This document shows, piece by piece, positions 41,057 to 53,000 of a stretch of DNA of 64,000 bases (its first letter is position 1; each line of letters starts with the position of its first letter). This DNA comes from Steromphala cineraria (Eukaryota > Mollusca > Gastropoda > Trochida > Trochidae): positions 17,864,093 through 17,928,092 of the forward strand of contig OU744727.1 of assembly GCA_916613615.1 (NCBI GenBank), read 5' to 3'. Under the pieces are notes generated by a model. The model saw only the letters and a program-made list of their open reading frames with translations, did not search any database and was not told the DNA's origin. The position numbers were made by a program, and so were the translations under genes.

Positions 41057-42003
41057 CATTAGGTAACGAACTTAATAGAGATTGTCCTCGTAGCTTCCTT
41101 CAAACAAATACACCACTAGTGACCTCCAAATGACGTAGTTATGTTTTAATGTGCAATAGACCAAATGTTTGTTACCTTAGTCTTACATGTTCTATCACCA
41201 CATTCTTGTTACAGCTAAGGCATATCCTATATAGCCAAGCCCTTGGCTGAGAAATACATTGACTACAGGGATAGCCAGAATGGAAGAGGTCATAATTCAT
41301 CAAATACTGTCAATCATTCTGATGGTGCAGTGAGGTTTCAATTTCTATGTTGATAACATAAAACAATACGGTGCATTCTCAACACTGTGTGGAGAAAGTG
41401 TCACGGTTATCAACATATCTCATCGTGTGTTTTGCTTTTATTATTAAGTTGTGAAAATTAAATCAACAATAACCACAATGTTCGTTTTAACAAACATAAT
41501 CTGAGATGCTTCAGTTCAGTTGTTGTTGTTTCGACTATCACAATCAATATATCAATCTGTTTTCAGAGGCATGTTGGCAACTTGCCACAAGGTTCTTTTA
41601 ATCAAATTTAAATCAATTTTCAAAATCAGTCGGTGTCCATTGTGATGAAACTGATGGGAAATTAATTCTCATCATTAAAGTTACTGTTGATAATAGTTTG
41701 AAAGTTACAATTACTGTTAAAAATAAGTAACAGTATAACAAACAAGTACTGTACAGACTTCGAAATGTTTTGACTTCATTAAAATCTAAATAAGGCAACA
41801 GAAACAATAATTTGCGAGATCACAGTTGCGCAATTAATCTCAATTAGGAAGACTAATGTAGCAATTGATGTTCTTTGATTCGACAACATCACCAAGATGC
41901 AGGTGTCTTCGTAATGGTTCTACTTCATGTGTATGCTTCCCCTTTGAATGGCACCATTTATGATCAACTAACGACTCTTCCCTTACAGTTCCTTGAAGAT
42001 TAA

Positions 42004-42464
42004 AGAGACACAGAGTATGTTGATAGGATCACATATGTCAAATTTTGAAATCGATGTTATTACATCGGGAACCACTAACTGTTACTGAAAACAACAAGTT
42101 AGAGGTCAATCTGTACATAAGAGCGAAAATACGGCCATTTAAAGTCGGGATTTTGATCGAAAACCGGACAATGTGGCTCGAGTGGCGCGCGCAAATTCGC
42201 CAAACGTAATTTTGAAACCTTGTCATAAGCTGTCAGGAAGATATATTCGATTCGATAGTGTTTATTAGGCATTGTTACTTATAGGTAGATTAATTGGATA
42301 CATAATTTCGAATATTAAACGTATTTGAGATGTTTTCTTGATTTTTCCATAAAATCAAGCATTTTAGAGATATTATGCATAAATGGATATATTTGCAAGT
42401 CCAGTGATGAGATATAAACTTATCAAAACCAAATAAAATTTTAAGAAAGATACCCTGTGTCACT
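42004..42464. mobile_element. TTAA-flanked MITE, family 2, copy A
   Basis: Termini AGAGACACAGAGTAT and the inverse of ATACCCTGTGTCACT are flanked by TTAA (42000-42003 and 42465-42468). The interior is highly similar to 62846-63348. In copy B the matching target (CATTAAATGG, about 62653) is unoccupied. A piggyBac-type source is inferred from TTAA. Confidence 0.82.
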
Positions 42465-42999
42465 TTAAGGTCTTCAAAGTCATGGCAAACCAGAAAATAC
42501 CTCATTCCAGTGGGTGTTGAGGACATCACCTTTTAGATACTCAACTTGCCGTAGGTGTACTGTATTCAGGTTTTCTCTATGTAAATCACTTACGAAAACT
42601 TCTTAAGACCTATAAAGGCCCATTTCTTTCGATATAAAACAGTTTTGACCATATTTAGGAACATCATGATATTGCAGCAGCTGAGTTTTGTATAAAAATT
42701 AAGCAATTAAAATAGATTATGAAAGCAGACACACACAACCTGCCACATGTGAACCCTTTCAAATTAAGCAGAAGAGTGTCTCAGTGGGTGTTCTGCGTGG
42801 TGCTAACAATATCGCTGGTATGAAGCATCTTTACGTGTCCCTCAAGTGCATTTGTAGCTTTTGAGGCTTCCTGTGTTTAAAACACATTAAGGATCTCTTA
42901 TCGACTCTTCACTTACAGTGTTTTACGGATAGAGTACTTCATATAACTGACTATTTTCGCAATGAACGTCGAGCCGTCTGAATACAATTCAAGATATTC

Positions 43000-45360
43000 A
43001 AAAGTATCCACAACTATCTTCAAAGACAAAACAATTACATGAAACTTGAAAAATGTCCTGGCTAGATGTAAGTTTGATTCCTTTAAAATGTATTTTTCTT
43101 AAAATATCAAGTTTTGTTTTCATTAGTGGGGTCCAGATTTCATGTTTGTCCTTTCTTGCTAGAATTGAAGTACATGTAATCAAGGCTGCAGACAATTCCT
43201 TATCAAATCATAGGATCTTCACCCTATCGTTTGACACATTTTAACTTTGCCCTCAAGGTTAGGAGGTTTTGAGATAGTTAATCATAACTTGATATTCAAA
43301 GTTCTTACGATAGAATTTCAGTCCAGCATGACAAAATAACTGTTCAAATAATTGAGATGTCAAATCAGTGTTTTCATTGTGTCAAATGAATTCTGATAGA
43401 TTCAGAAGTGAAAATCTTGTGCAAGTTGTTTTCTGACTCCATGATGACATAGATTTGTTATTTTCTTAATTTGCAAGTCTGTCTGTCTTGTAAATCCATT
43501 GATTCATTTGTCGTGTTTCGTGGAAGTTTAATTTTTTTATGTTACTCACTTAATAAGTGCAGTTTTCATTTCATGGCGGTTCACAAGGACTGTTACATTT
43601 TCTTTTGCACAATATTCTTTTTGCCATTCTGATTACAAATAGGACAACATACGGTGACCTTTCTGCGTTGAACAGATACACATGTTTACATTCAACCACA
43701 AGATCAAGTAATTAGCAGACAGCAGGTGCTCTCGTTACAATTAAGGCAGATAATTGTCGGTGTTGGTGTCAATGTGCTTAGTTAACTAGATCAGTGTGGA
43801 GATTCACTAGGTTGATTTTGGCTTCAAGCTTTCACTCGTTAAACTGTTTATTGTTCTCCATTCTAGACAACACTTAGGGTTCTATGATGCTTCGTCAATG
43901 TCTATCATTTCAAGAGGTCAATTATATGCCGTTTGAATCGATTTTTTTGAGAAACTGTTTTACTACATACGTGTTCTAAATATCTTCATGAGATAATTTT
44001 GGTTATTTGAAACATCTGTTGTGTAACCAGTTGAAAGTTCTTCAATGAGTGTTGTGTAACCAAAAAAGGATATTCAACGATTGTGACGTCATTATGTCAT
44101 AATGCCATACTACTTTTGCAATCAGCTGATCGTGTGCAACCGAACTGGCCGCCGCTTCAAATTTTTAATTCATTTTTTTTCCATTTCGTATTTTCCCTCA
44201 AAAGAAAATTGCATTATAACAAAGATATATGTGCAAAATTATCAAACAATTATTCATGTTTGCATCTCGGCTTTTAAATCACTAAATTAAAAAATCTTGT
44301 CTTAATTTAGGTTGGAAAGAGTCATCCCCCTTTTTGTATTTAACGGACGTGTTTGTCAACACGAAGCTTTAAAAGTTTGAGTGAAAGACGATTCGAATAT
44401 TTGTACTGTAAAATGCTAAAAAAAGAGAGCCGAGCACAGATTAGACAATGAAAACCTATTCAACATAACTTAATGTGAACATACACCAGAATGTTTGATC
44501 ACATATTTTGATTGCTTTTTAACTAAATTAATAACCAAAACAAAGATACACTTATAAACATGTGAAGGGTCAAGAGAAAAAAGTTGATAACCCGCAAAAC
44601 CTAATTTTCCGAGATTTTTATCACAAGTGGGTCGCAAGAGGCAGATCTTTCATTTTCTTATGAATTACCTCCCTTAGATCTTACAGTTTGAGAGTTGCAT
44701 CATACCTGCTTTGTGATAAGCCACCAAATTTTCAATTTTGTTTGGTAAAAGTGTGACAAGCCTAAAAAATAGGGCAACAGAAAACATTTTTGTAGATGGA
44801 TTTTCTCTTCAGATATAGAAAATACTGACAGAAGCCTACATTCTTCTTATGACGAAACATCAGAAGAATCAAAGTTAGATAGTTACAGTGTCATGACCAA
44901 ATTTTTTGTGGAAATATTAAAGTTTTTGTGATGGGACACGGGGTTACCATGTTTTTACCCCGAAAATGACTCTTTAACATGTAAAAATTTCAAACGTATT
45001 TTTCTCAAAAGTAGAAATGTGTGGGTTATCATAGTCTTGCCCCGACAATTACATTGTTACGACACTATGTCAATCGTTTTATGTTTTCTAATATCAAACC
45101 TTAGAAATAAAGTTTTTATTTGAGAAAGGTCCTTGTTTTATTCAATTACTTGTTTTAAAATACTTCTTCCTAACATAATAAGTATAAACGTAATTAGAAA
45201 TTAATTTCATTACCTATATCAGTTGCTGATCTAGTAGCTCTTAATCTTAAGCATAAACTGGATTAATATAGTATTTTTGTAGATGTCAGATACATTTAAA
45301 TAATTGCCATATCATTTTTACCTTTTTGTTCAATAAAAAACAATAATTGGAGGCTTCAGG
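43000..45360. other. AT-rich stretch, no gene seen
   Basis: I see no coding region or bounded repeat. Short open frames lack coding character. Confidence 0.55.
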
Positions 45361-45842
45361 CAAATGGCAACCGGGTATGGTTGTAACAATATTTACTGTT
45401 AGCATATTCATGAAGTAGGTTTGTAGGTCTGTCGACATTGGCCTTTCAAAAGATACATCCAACTCACGGACATGTCAACTCATATCCGAGTTAGAAGATA
45501 ATTCTCTCACAAACATTGATGTAACAACTTACCCCACTGTCGGGGCAGGTTGAAACAATGCTTGGGGCAGGTTGTAACATGAATACAAGAAAATGATTCA
45601 GATAAAGGAACATTTATTAAACATAACAGTTCAAGATAACAAACATGAAACTTCAGGGATGAAACAAATGAAACATATATTTTGACTTCTCGTCACAACT
45701 TTGATTTGAAATATTTGATGTATCAAATACGCTCAGTTATGTTTCCGGGGGAGGGACGAGAAATAAAATGTAAAATCATGGCTATCAGATTGTAGTTCTA
45801 TACATCCAAGAATCACGACAGAAAGGTCGATCAGTAGATGTT

Positions 45843-45996
45843 GTCAGAGTCATCAGAGTCACAATTCTGACAAAGAAATGGGCTTGTTTTTGTTGTGCAT
45901 TCGTCATGCGCCCATTTTTTTACAGTCCACACACTGTACCCACTCCTCCCCAGGCCTACTGTTTGAATATGGCTCTACACAAACCAAACAATTAAT
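45843..45996 (-). other. PHD-type zinc finger, C-terminal end of the transposon protein
   Basis: Pattern CLVC...SRPGEEWVQCVDC, then WAHDEC...PFLCQNC after one extra A in a seven-A run, ending SDDSDNIY and TGA at 45831. Spacing and the W..C..C..W.H..C core match PHD fingers at the end of some Tigger/pogo proteins. PHD fingers usually bind histone H3 tails. Confidence 0.7.
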
Positions 45997-46299
45997 ACTC
46001 CTCTTCATCTGATGAGTCAGCGTTGCCTTTGGTTGCCTTTTTGTTTTGTTTTATAGCTCTGCCTTTTGACCAAATGTTCTTCTTTCCTTTAGTCTTCATC
46101 TTGTTCTGTTTTTCTTCCTCAAGTGTCATCTTCCCTGTGTATCTGTCAGGATTGCTGACTTTCGCCTTTTACGTTTTGTTGATGTTGCTTTCCTTGGTGG
46201 AGCCTTGGGATGTGGGCGAACGTCCTCTGGAGCAAAGGATTTTGCTTGATCTTGCATTGAGAAATGCTGCTCAGTCACCTCCACCACAGGTTCATCGTC

Positions 46300-46740
46300 A
46301 CGGACAACAGCATTATAGTGGTTTCCACTGAGTCCAAGATGAATGTGAGAACCAGACAAAACATTCTCACGTGTTGGACAGAGATGAACTTCAGTTATCT
46401 TTCCATCTCTGGCATTGTAGATGGTTAGAGTTAAACCCAGGGCGTTGCACAATGCCAATGGTACAAGGTCCACCCCATCGCTGTTAAATTCCCTCTGTGT
46501 GTTGTATTTTCTCAGGTCGTGAAGGAGATCTTCACTGGTTGTTCCGAATCCAGTATAAGTGGACATGTTTTTCTCTACATCTCTCGTCAACGAATTGCAA
46601 AGTTCGTTTCGTGAAACGTTCATCGTCGTCTCTGACATCAAACCTCTTTGCACAGCGTGGAGCAAGCAATGTCTTGGGACTTTGACGAGATGTAATGCCT
46701 TTGGTTTGAGGTATTCGTCCAGCTCTGCCCATGGATCCGT
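46300..46740 (-). other. OTU-like cysteine protease domain within the transposon pseudogene
   Basis: In the transposase frame, from DPWAELDEYLKPKALHLVKV to HYNAVV. The nucleophile motif RHCLLHAVQRGL has its Cys codon at 46666-46668. The C-terminal block SGSHIHLGLSGNHYN has the likely catalytic His at 46318-46320, about 117 residues later, the usual OTU spacing. The Asp-Gly normally before the Cys is Pro-Arg-His here. OTU enzymes cleave ubiquitin linkages. The domain sits where other Tigger proteins have a disordered linker. Could be another papain-fold peptidase. Confidence 0.65.
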
Positions 46741-47968
46741 TGTAGGGAGTTGTCAATATGGTGTCTCATCGCAGCTAGATGCATCAGAAGAGAGTCCAAG
46801 AATCAGAGGAACATGACTTTCTGTATTTGGATTCGAGCGATCAGTTACAGAAGAGGGAGCAAAATCTGCATCAGTAAAGATGTTGTCATTGAGTGGACAA
46901 ATCCCACTGACCATGAATCCCTCGATGACATTCTGTGGTGCGGCAGCACGGGGCCAACAATCTCTCAGAATCGCTGGTAGGTCATAACTTGTCATCGTCT
47001 TGCCAGGGTTATTCCGCACCCATGAGTCTTGGGATTCAGGCAACATCTTCTTTAGGGGTCCATAGACTGTCCTATCAAGAGGTTGTAGCTTATGTGAGCA
47101 GTGAGGGGAGAATGAGAGTAGGACAATGCCATTCGTCTTGGCATAATCCAGGACCTCGACGGCGACATGGGATACGTGGTTGTCAAGAAGAAGAAGCACA
47201 GGGCGTTTTGGGATGGTTAAACAATCTTTACAAAATATTTTTAAAAGTCCAAAATGTGGTCCCACTTCATCCCTCCTTAACTGTTAGCTGCCCCAATGCA
47301 TCCTGGAGGACCGTCTCTGATGAAATGGTCCTTGAAGTGAACTCTTGGAAAGATCATCATAGGAGGAATGGAATTCCCGATTGCGTTTACAGCCGCGCAT
47401 AAGGTGACTAATGTCCCCCTCTCTCCAGATGTAATTGCTCCAACTTGCTTCATACCTTTGACTGCAACAGTTTTTCTTGGTTTGTGGACTGTCACAATTC
47501 CGGATTCATCAACATTCCAAATATCATTTGGTTGGAACTTGTGACGATCCATCACCAGGGCAAGCTTCCCAAAGAACTCAGAGACATTACTTCTATCGAA
47601 GCTTGAAGCCCTGGCAAGGCTCGTTGGCTCGGGCACACGGATGGCTAGACTTGGATGTCGTTTTATGAATCCAGTGAACCAGTCGGATCCAGCGGACTTC
47701 TTATCTACCCAGGATTCGGGCATTGCTAATCCAAATTCACTTGCACATTGGTAGGCGAGTATGCGAACATCTCTAGGAGAGAGGCCAAATTAAATTTCGG
47801 CAGCCCTTTTGATGTTCTTTTCTAATTCGTTCTCCTGAGCATCGCTGAAGATTTGTCTATTCTTCACATACCCAATCACCATGCCCCCACCATTGTTTTT
47901 TTTTTTAACATAACGTGCTAATGTGACATGTGATATGTTAAAGTCTGCCGCAACTGATCGTATACTGT

Positions 47969-48000
47969 TGTTTTTGTTGTTGTTGTTGTTGTTGTTGTTG
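47969..48000. repeat. AAC/GTT trinucleotide microsatellite in transposase coding region
   Basis: About nine to ten GTT units on the plus strand, coding poly-Asn on the minus strand within the transposase DNA-binding domain. Confidence 0.9.
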
Positions 48001-48810
48001 TCATTCTTTTGGTTAATTACAAGGTCGACTGCTCTGAGCATGACATCTGCAGGTGTTTTCCCTCTGTCAGTTTTTCTTGTATAAAGCCTTGGCATTCTGA
48101 AAGAAATCAAGGTAAATTAGGCTGATCTTATATGTCAAAGTTGAATTTACAAGTTTGCTCGTCATGTGTGTAATATGATCATATAAGATGTAAATTTACA
48201 ATAATGTTGATTTGATTTTTAAAATTTCTTAATCATAGATTGTTGCACAAATTTGCCCCTTTTCAGTATTTAAAATACTTATTGTGTTATTTTTGAATAG
48301 GGAATTAAGCTATTTGGAGAATATATATCAGTCTAATATCACCATTAGAATATTATAGGCGGTGAAAGATATATAATAATCCATACCCAATGCTGGGGGT
48401 AGGTTGTAACACTGTTACAACCTACCCAAGTTAGAATGTTACAACCTGCCCCAAACCACGTGAGCATACACCAACGCTCGCCATGAATTCAGTGAAGGTC
48501 AGAGAACAAGTAAGGCGAATGTAGACGATAGATGTTGTTATCCACAGATATCTAACCTCAGAAATCATAATGGATTCACAGAGTTTAATTGAAATAATTC
48601 AACATTGGTAATTTTACTCACGTGGTCATAAAATAGTATTGTCCTTGTTAGAGACGGGCCGTCATTCGTGACGTTGTTGACATTTTCATGGAGAAAGAGA
48701 CCCTTTGTGGCTATGTGCAGATAACTCTGTGACGTTTTGCGATGAAAATATTAAGAGTTATTGGCCTTGTTACAACCTGCCCGTGTTACAACCAACCCCG
48801 GTCTCCCCTA

Positions 48811-50396
48811 CTTGAAAATTGTTTTTGTATGTTAAAATCTTAATCAAAAACAACATTAGGATCAAATATACTTAAGACACATTTTGGCTCAGGCTAAACA
48901 AAACATTTGACGTAAGTTGTAAGAAAGCATGCCCATGAGGATTTAAACGAGTTTCTTTTGTAGCTTTCATCATGTTTCAACTTTAAAATAACACAATTCA
49001 GAAGGAAGCTGAAATACTTCTTCCAATTGTAAAGACATGAACTTTTAGTACTAGACATCATTTGCACGGAGTAAGAATTACTCGTTGAAATAAAAGAAAT
49101 TATCCTTTTAGAAAAAATTTAAACAGAATAGAGTTTGTTTATATAAAATAATAACGATCAAATGTCTATGGAAAAAATATCTTTGAGCAAAGCATAAGTG
49201 AATGAGCCGTTACCAGTAAAATGAGTTCTATTTCAAATATCATCATACAAAGAGATGCAATCTTTCTTTAAACTAGTACATCTCTTTATTCATGCATTTT
49301 CGTTTATTTAGTTATTTACATTGATGAATTGTTTGTGCCTAAAGATTTACGAATAATCAAAGATGTACATGATATATATTCTTCAGGATCAATCTCAATA
49401 TCATTATTTTTTTTCATTTTTTTTTTTTCATAATCGAATAGATATTTCATGGAAACAACTTCATCTGAATAGAAAATTCGACACCATGCCCATTTGTAAA
49501 ACACTGCTTGACAAATACAGGTACTAGAGAGTTTAAACATTATGTAGGTAATGTAATTTCGCAAAATCTTCATAGTTTTCCCAGGGTAAGTTGTTCAAAG
49601 TCGCTCAACGTTTGCTTGATTACCTTTTTTTCAACGGGCATAACTCAAACACCTGAATTGACAGCTGCCTTCTTTCTGTAGGACCAACAGAAAATAGCCA
49701 GTGTTCTGGAATATAGGTAGGATATGTGACAGACACAATATCAATTTCAAGGCAAAATTTCAGCAGATTTGTTTTCTTGCATGATTAAGTCAAATAGCCG
49801 CATACATTTAATTTTTGATTTGCTTGAATTCTCTTATTGTCACTTTGAGACTATATTTTTATATAACCCTTAATATTCCTTGGGCAAAATGATCCTAAAA
49901 AATATATTTTTGAAACAAATGATCAGATAATTTGTTGGAATGTAGGGTTATAAACATGTATTATTTTGCATCATGCGATTAATTTTCGTGAGATGTACAC
50001 ATTATTATGTTTTTACAAAAGTGTCTGAACAATCTCCTGCCCTTTGACATTTGAACTTTGTAGGTACATGTAAGTCGAACATCTAGGAACAAACAGTTGT
50101 GATCATCGGCAAATGTTATACTCTCTCGCTATAGAAATTTAAAGAAATTTGTACTGACATTACACCTGTTACAAGTGTATCAATATCTAGAGTAATGGTA
50201 TAGAGCTTGTGAAATGTGCTGTCGGCATTATTGTTTCAAACTGACTATTTAACTATTAAGATTTAGGAAATAAATCAATACTGTATTTCATTTAGAGGTT
50301 GTATGTAGTGCAATTTTTACCCCTAAATTTAATTTCAAACCGAGCTTGCGCATTTGATAATCATATATAACTGTGTATTGAAAGTAATTATTTTAA
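48811..50396. other. AT-rich stretch, no gene seen
   Basis: No coding signal. A short resemblance (GCATGCCCATGAGGAT near 48927 and 52496) hints at another degenerate duplicate block. Confidence 0.5.
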
Positions 50397-50737
50397 AGGG
50401 GCAGTAACACGTTTTTTTTATAATTAATACTTTAAATTTTTCACTGATAATTGTACGTTAAAGCTAAATGTATAAGTTTGATAGTGTTGAAAATCTCATA
50501 ACATAAACCAATTATCAATAGTTAGAGGACAAAGTATGAAGATTCACATAAAATCCATGGGCGGCGATTTTGTGTAAACACCTTTAATTCATTTTGGGTA
50601 AGAAAAAGGAATTGCATGGCTAAACTTTACATTATATTTTTGAATTATTACTGTTCCATTTGGTTTAAATTGAAACCATTAGTTTTCATTTACCTGACAT
50701 CACCTTATATTCCCCCTGAAAACGTGCTACTGCCCCT
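50397..50737. mobile_element. TTAA-flanked MITE, family 1, copy 2 (inverse orientation)
   Basis: AGGGGCAGTAACACG... to ...CGTGCTACTGCCCCT, 341 bases, flanked on both sides by TTAA (50393-50396, 50738-50741). The interior is inverse to 26379-26721 and 57428-57766. Best-preserved boundaries of the family. Confidence 0.88.
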
Positions 50738-51248
50738 TTAATTCTCAACAATAAAAGCTATAAAGTTTCTAGGTATTGAAGTTATTATAGAGATTACAAT
50801 GTTATGATATACAATTTAATTGCAATCAATAAACTTCTTTAAGAAACTTATTGATGCTAGTCTCCAAATATACTGTGAAACTGATCTGTATATATTGTAA
50901 TAGCAACTTTTTGTAGGAGTAAAGCACGTAAGGTAACATATTTATCCCAAACTAAATTGTTTATAATATGTGCTCCCTTCAGCAATACCAACATGTTGAT
51001 ACACAGGAAAGAACTTTTCAGACAGGGATATTTTGTTTAAGAATTGAACAAAGCAATAAGACAAGTTCTCAAAGTTTAGAAGAGATGTAATGCACAAGCT
51101 GTTTTTAGAATCCTTTAAAATCATCTCTCATGGGATTCTCAAACGAATCTGTGCATGTGATTACAATGCTTTGAAGTATTTTAAATGCGCAGCTATTCTA
51201 GAAATACAATGGCAATTAGCATTCTATATATAGTTGTATATATAGAGC

Positions 51249-51569
51249 TTATTACCCGAGGAAGTGTGTCATATGACACGAGTGTGAATTTTTGTATTGC
51301 AAGAGCGAGAGTTATACACAAATTTGCACGAGTTTCATCTTTATTACCGTTTCTATTCCATTTTACCACCTTAGAAATATCCAAGAAACGAACCGCTTCC
51401 CTTGCGAAGGCCGGCTACAGTGACTTTGCGAACAATGATGTTATGACGTCACAGGCGTATACATACGGGTACTCACGCTACAACAATCGTTGCTAGGCAA
51501 AAGTGATATGTGCACTAGTGCTCATATTAAAAATATGTCACTACATATTTTCAACCTTATGGGTAATAA
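51249..51569. mobile_element. MITE with TTATTACCC termini
   Basis: TTATTACCC (51249-51257) and GGGTAATAA (51561-51569) bracket about 320 bases. The perfect palindrome GTGTCATATGACAC lies near the left end. No coding capacity. Confidence 0.6.
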
Positions 51570-51879
51570 ACAGGCAAATCAAACAAGCGAATGGTTAGTC
51601 AAAAGAGGTCAAGGGAGAGACGCTTGTTTAGGGTCTATTTTCAGATAACTTATACGATATATCAAATGTGATGGAATATCAGTAAAAGCATGAAATCCAT
51701 TATTTAAAAATCTAACATTACTTCAAAATGAGAACTACATAATCCAGGTATCGGTGGACCCCAGGTGGTTTGGTTATAATTAGTAAAAAAACTCGAAGGA
51801 AAATGGTGTTTTGTAAAGTGGAAACAACATCACTGTTCAGAATTACGAAGCTTTCAGTGAATTCCTGTCTTGATTAACA

Positions 51880-53000
51880 ACACTTTAGGGATCATCTTAC
51901 GACTCTTCAATAACAGTTCTTTAAAATAAAAGTTCCAACAAATAACTACAAATGCAGCTATGTTCGTGATGAAACGTATTGTCGAGTCTTCTCAAGTCAT
52001 TTCCAGATAAAATATGTATTAAAAAATTACCAGTACATGTATGTATCTACAAAGACAAATGAAAATGAAAATGAATAGTTCCAATTTAAAGACAATGTAT
52101 TTAATCTGAAGGAAGCAGTAATAAATCAAATATATAATGTAACTTCAGCCATGCAATTCCTTTTTCTTACACAAAACGGATTAAAGGCCTTCACACAAAA
52201 ATGGCAGCCAAGGCACTTTATGTGAATCTTTATCATTTATTCTCTAACTATGGATGATTGGTTTGTGTAATGAGATAATTGACACGATCAAAATAATACA
52301 TTTGACATTAATCTTCAATTATCAGTGAGAAATATTAAATTCTCAAAACATGTGCTACTGAACCTTTTAAAGCAGACCTTCAGCAGATCATTTGGTAAAA
52401 CCGTTATAAGAACAAATCAAGGATCAAATACATGCTTGAATAGATTTCACTTAACACAAAAAACAAAACATTGAGATTTTTAAAAATAATAAATGCATGC
52501 CCATGAGGATAAAATCTTGATGATAGAGTTTAAAGGGATTTTCAATTTGAGAAGATTGAAACAAACTTTAAGTCACCATCAATCTTAACAAAAATAAAAA
52601 ATCACTGAACCTCAAGCAGCCAGCGGCGCTAGACCCAAGTATTTATTAAGTCCATTGCCAATGGACAAGTCGGATGTCTACTGAGAAATAAATCAGAACT
52701 TTTATGTAGACGGAGTGAAGAACAATTCAGTAAATCCTTGGCACCATTGCTTGTGAAACCAGTCGTAACTTTTACCAATCAACTTAAGTCAAGGCTAAAT
52801 AAAACGAATGCTAAGGGCTACAAGGTATTTCCGGACCTCCTTCAAAATAACATTCATTCTCTACCATAGTGAATGTAGATAATCAATAACCAGAAGGCTT
52901 CTTCACAAGGAGGTAGTGTTTATGTGATAATAATTCATCATCTGCTGTCAACTATACTGATGGAGAAGGTCAAGCATCCCAAGATTTTTATCAACTGTAT
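51880..53000. repeat. Fragments of a possible third duplicate copy
   Basis: CGACTCTTCAATAACAGTTC...AAAATAAAAGTTC (about 51899) resembles 63916-63968 and 42899-42950. ATAATTCATCATCTGCTGTC with a following ATACTGATGG..AAGGT (about 52930) resembles 41291-41330. Order is not fully collinear, so this may be an older, rearranged copy. Confidence 0.4.
52061..52366. mobile_element. TTAA-flanked MITE, family 1, copy 3 (left-truncated)
   Basis: Similar to 26420-26721; the left terminus is lost. The right end TGTGCTACTGAACCTT is followed by TTAA at 52367-52370. Confidence 0.7.

Larger units (their letters stand above)
22330..43000. repeat. Segmental duplication, copy A (degenerate)
   Basis: Collinear with 55140-63960. 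Matching blocks include 22330-22770/55140-55560, 28790-29060/57890-58140, 29455-29650/58975-59165 and 29880-30000/59560-59690. Further on, they include 32930-33080/60030-60180, 38057-38390/60398-60660, 41550-41900/62270-62580 and 42470-42980/62660-63960. Copy A is about 12 kb longer, mostly from later insertions. No gene is recognised in the shared part. Confidence 0.8.
45831..48095 (-). pseudogene. pogo/Tigger transposase pseudogene with OTU and PHD domains
   Basis: Start chosen at MPRLYTRKTDRGKTP (48095), typical for the family. An N-terminal helix-turn-helix (SIRSVAADFNISHVTLARYV) is split by a poly-Asn run coded by an AAC microsatellite (about 47969-48000). Catalytic Asp codons are at 47508-47510 (WNVDESG), 47182-47184 (LLLLDNHVSH) and 47074-47076 (LQPLD), giving DD35D. 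An OTU-like protease follows in the same frame beyond a TGA, then an LTDT segment, an acidic linker and a PHD-type finger. Breaks: stop at 47790, stop at 47277, frameshift near 47270, stop at 46753, frameshift near 46130, break near 45995, extra A in the A-run near 45920. It cannot make a whole protein. Confidence 0.88.
45368..48810 (-). mobile_element. pogo/Tigger-type DNA transposon, decayed
   Basis: Terminal inverted repeats: ACCGGGTATGGTTGTAACA at about 45370 and the inverse of 48784-48804. Boxes of GGGGCAGGTTGTAAC lie near both ends: left at 45542 and 45563; right at 48394, 48413 (inverse), 48438 (inverse) and 48769 (inverse). The 48394/48413 pair forms a perfect 14-base palindrome. These are plausible transposase-binding sites. 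Right flank TA is consistent with pogo target choice; the left is mutated. The protein region is on the minus strand. Confidence 0.85.

Noticed and set aside
46023..46331. Hydrophobic plus-strand frame that looks like a membrane protein
   Set aside because: Antisense shadow of the Lys/Glu-rich linker and OTU end of the minus-strand transposase pseudogene.
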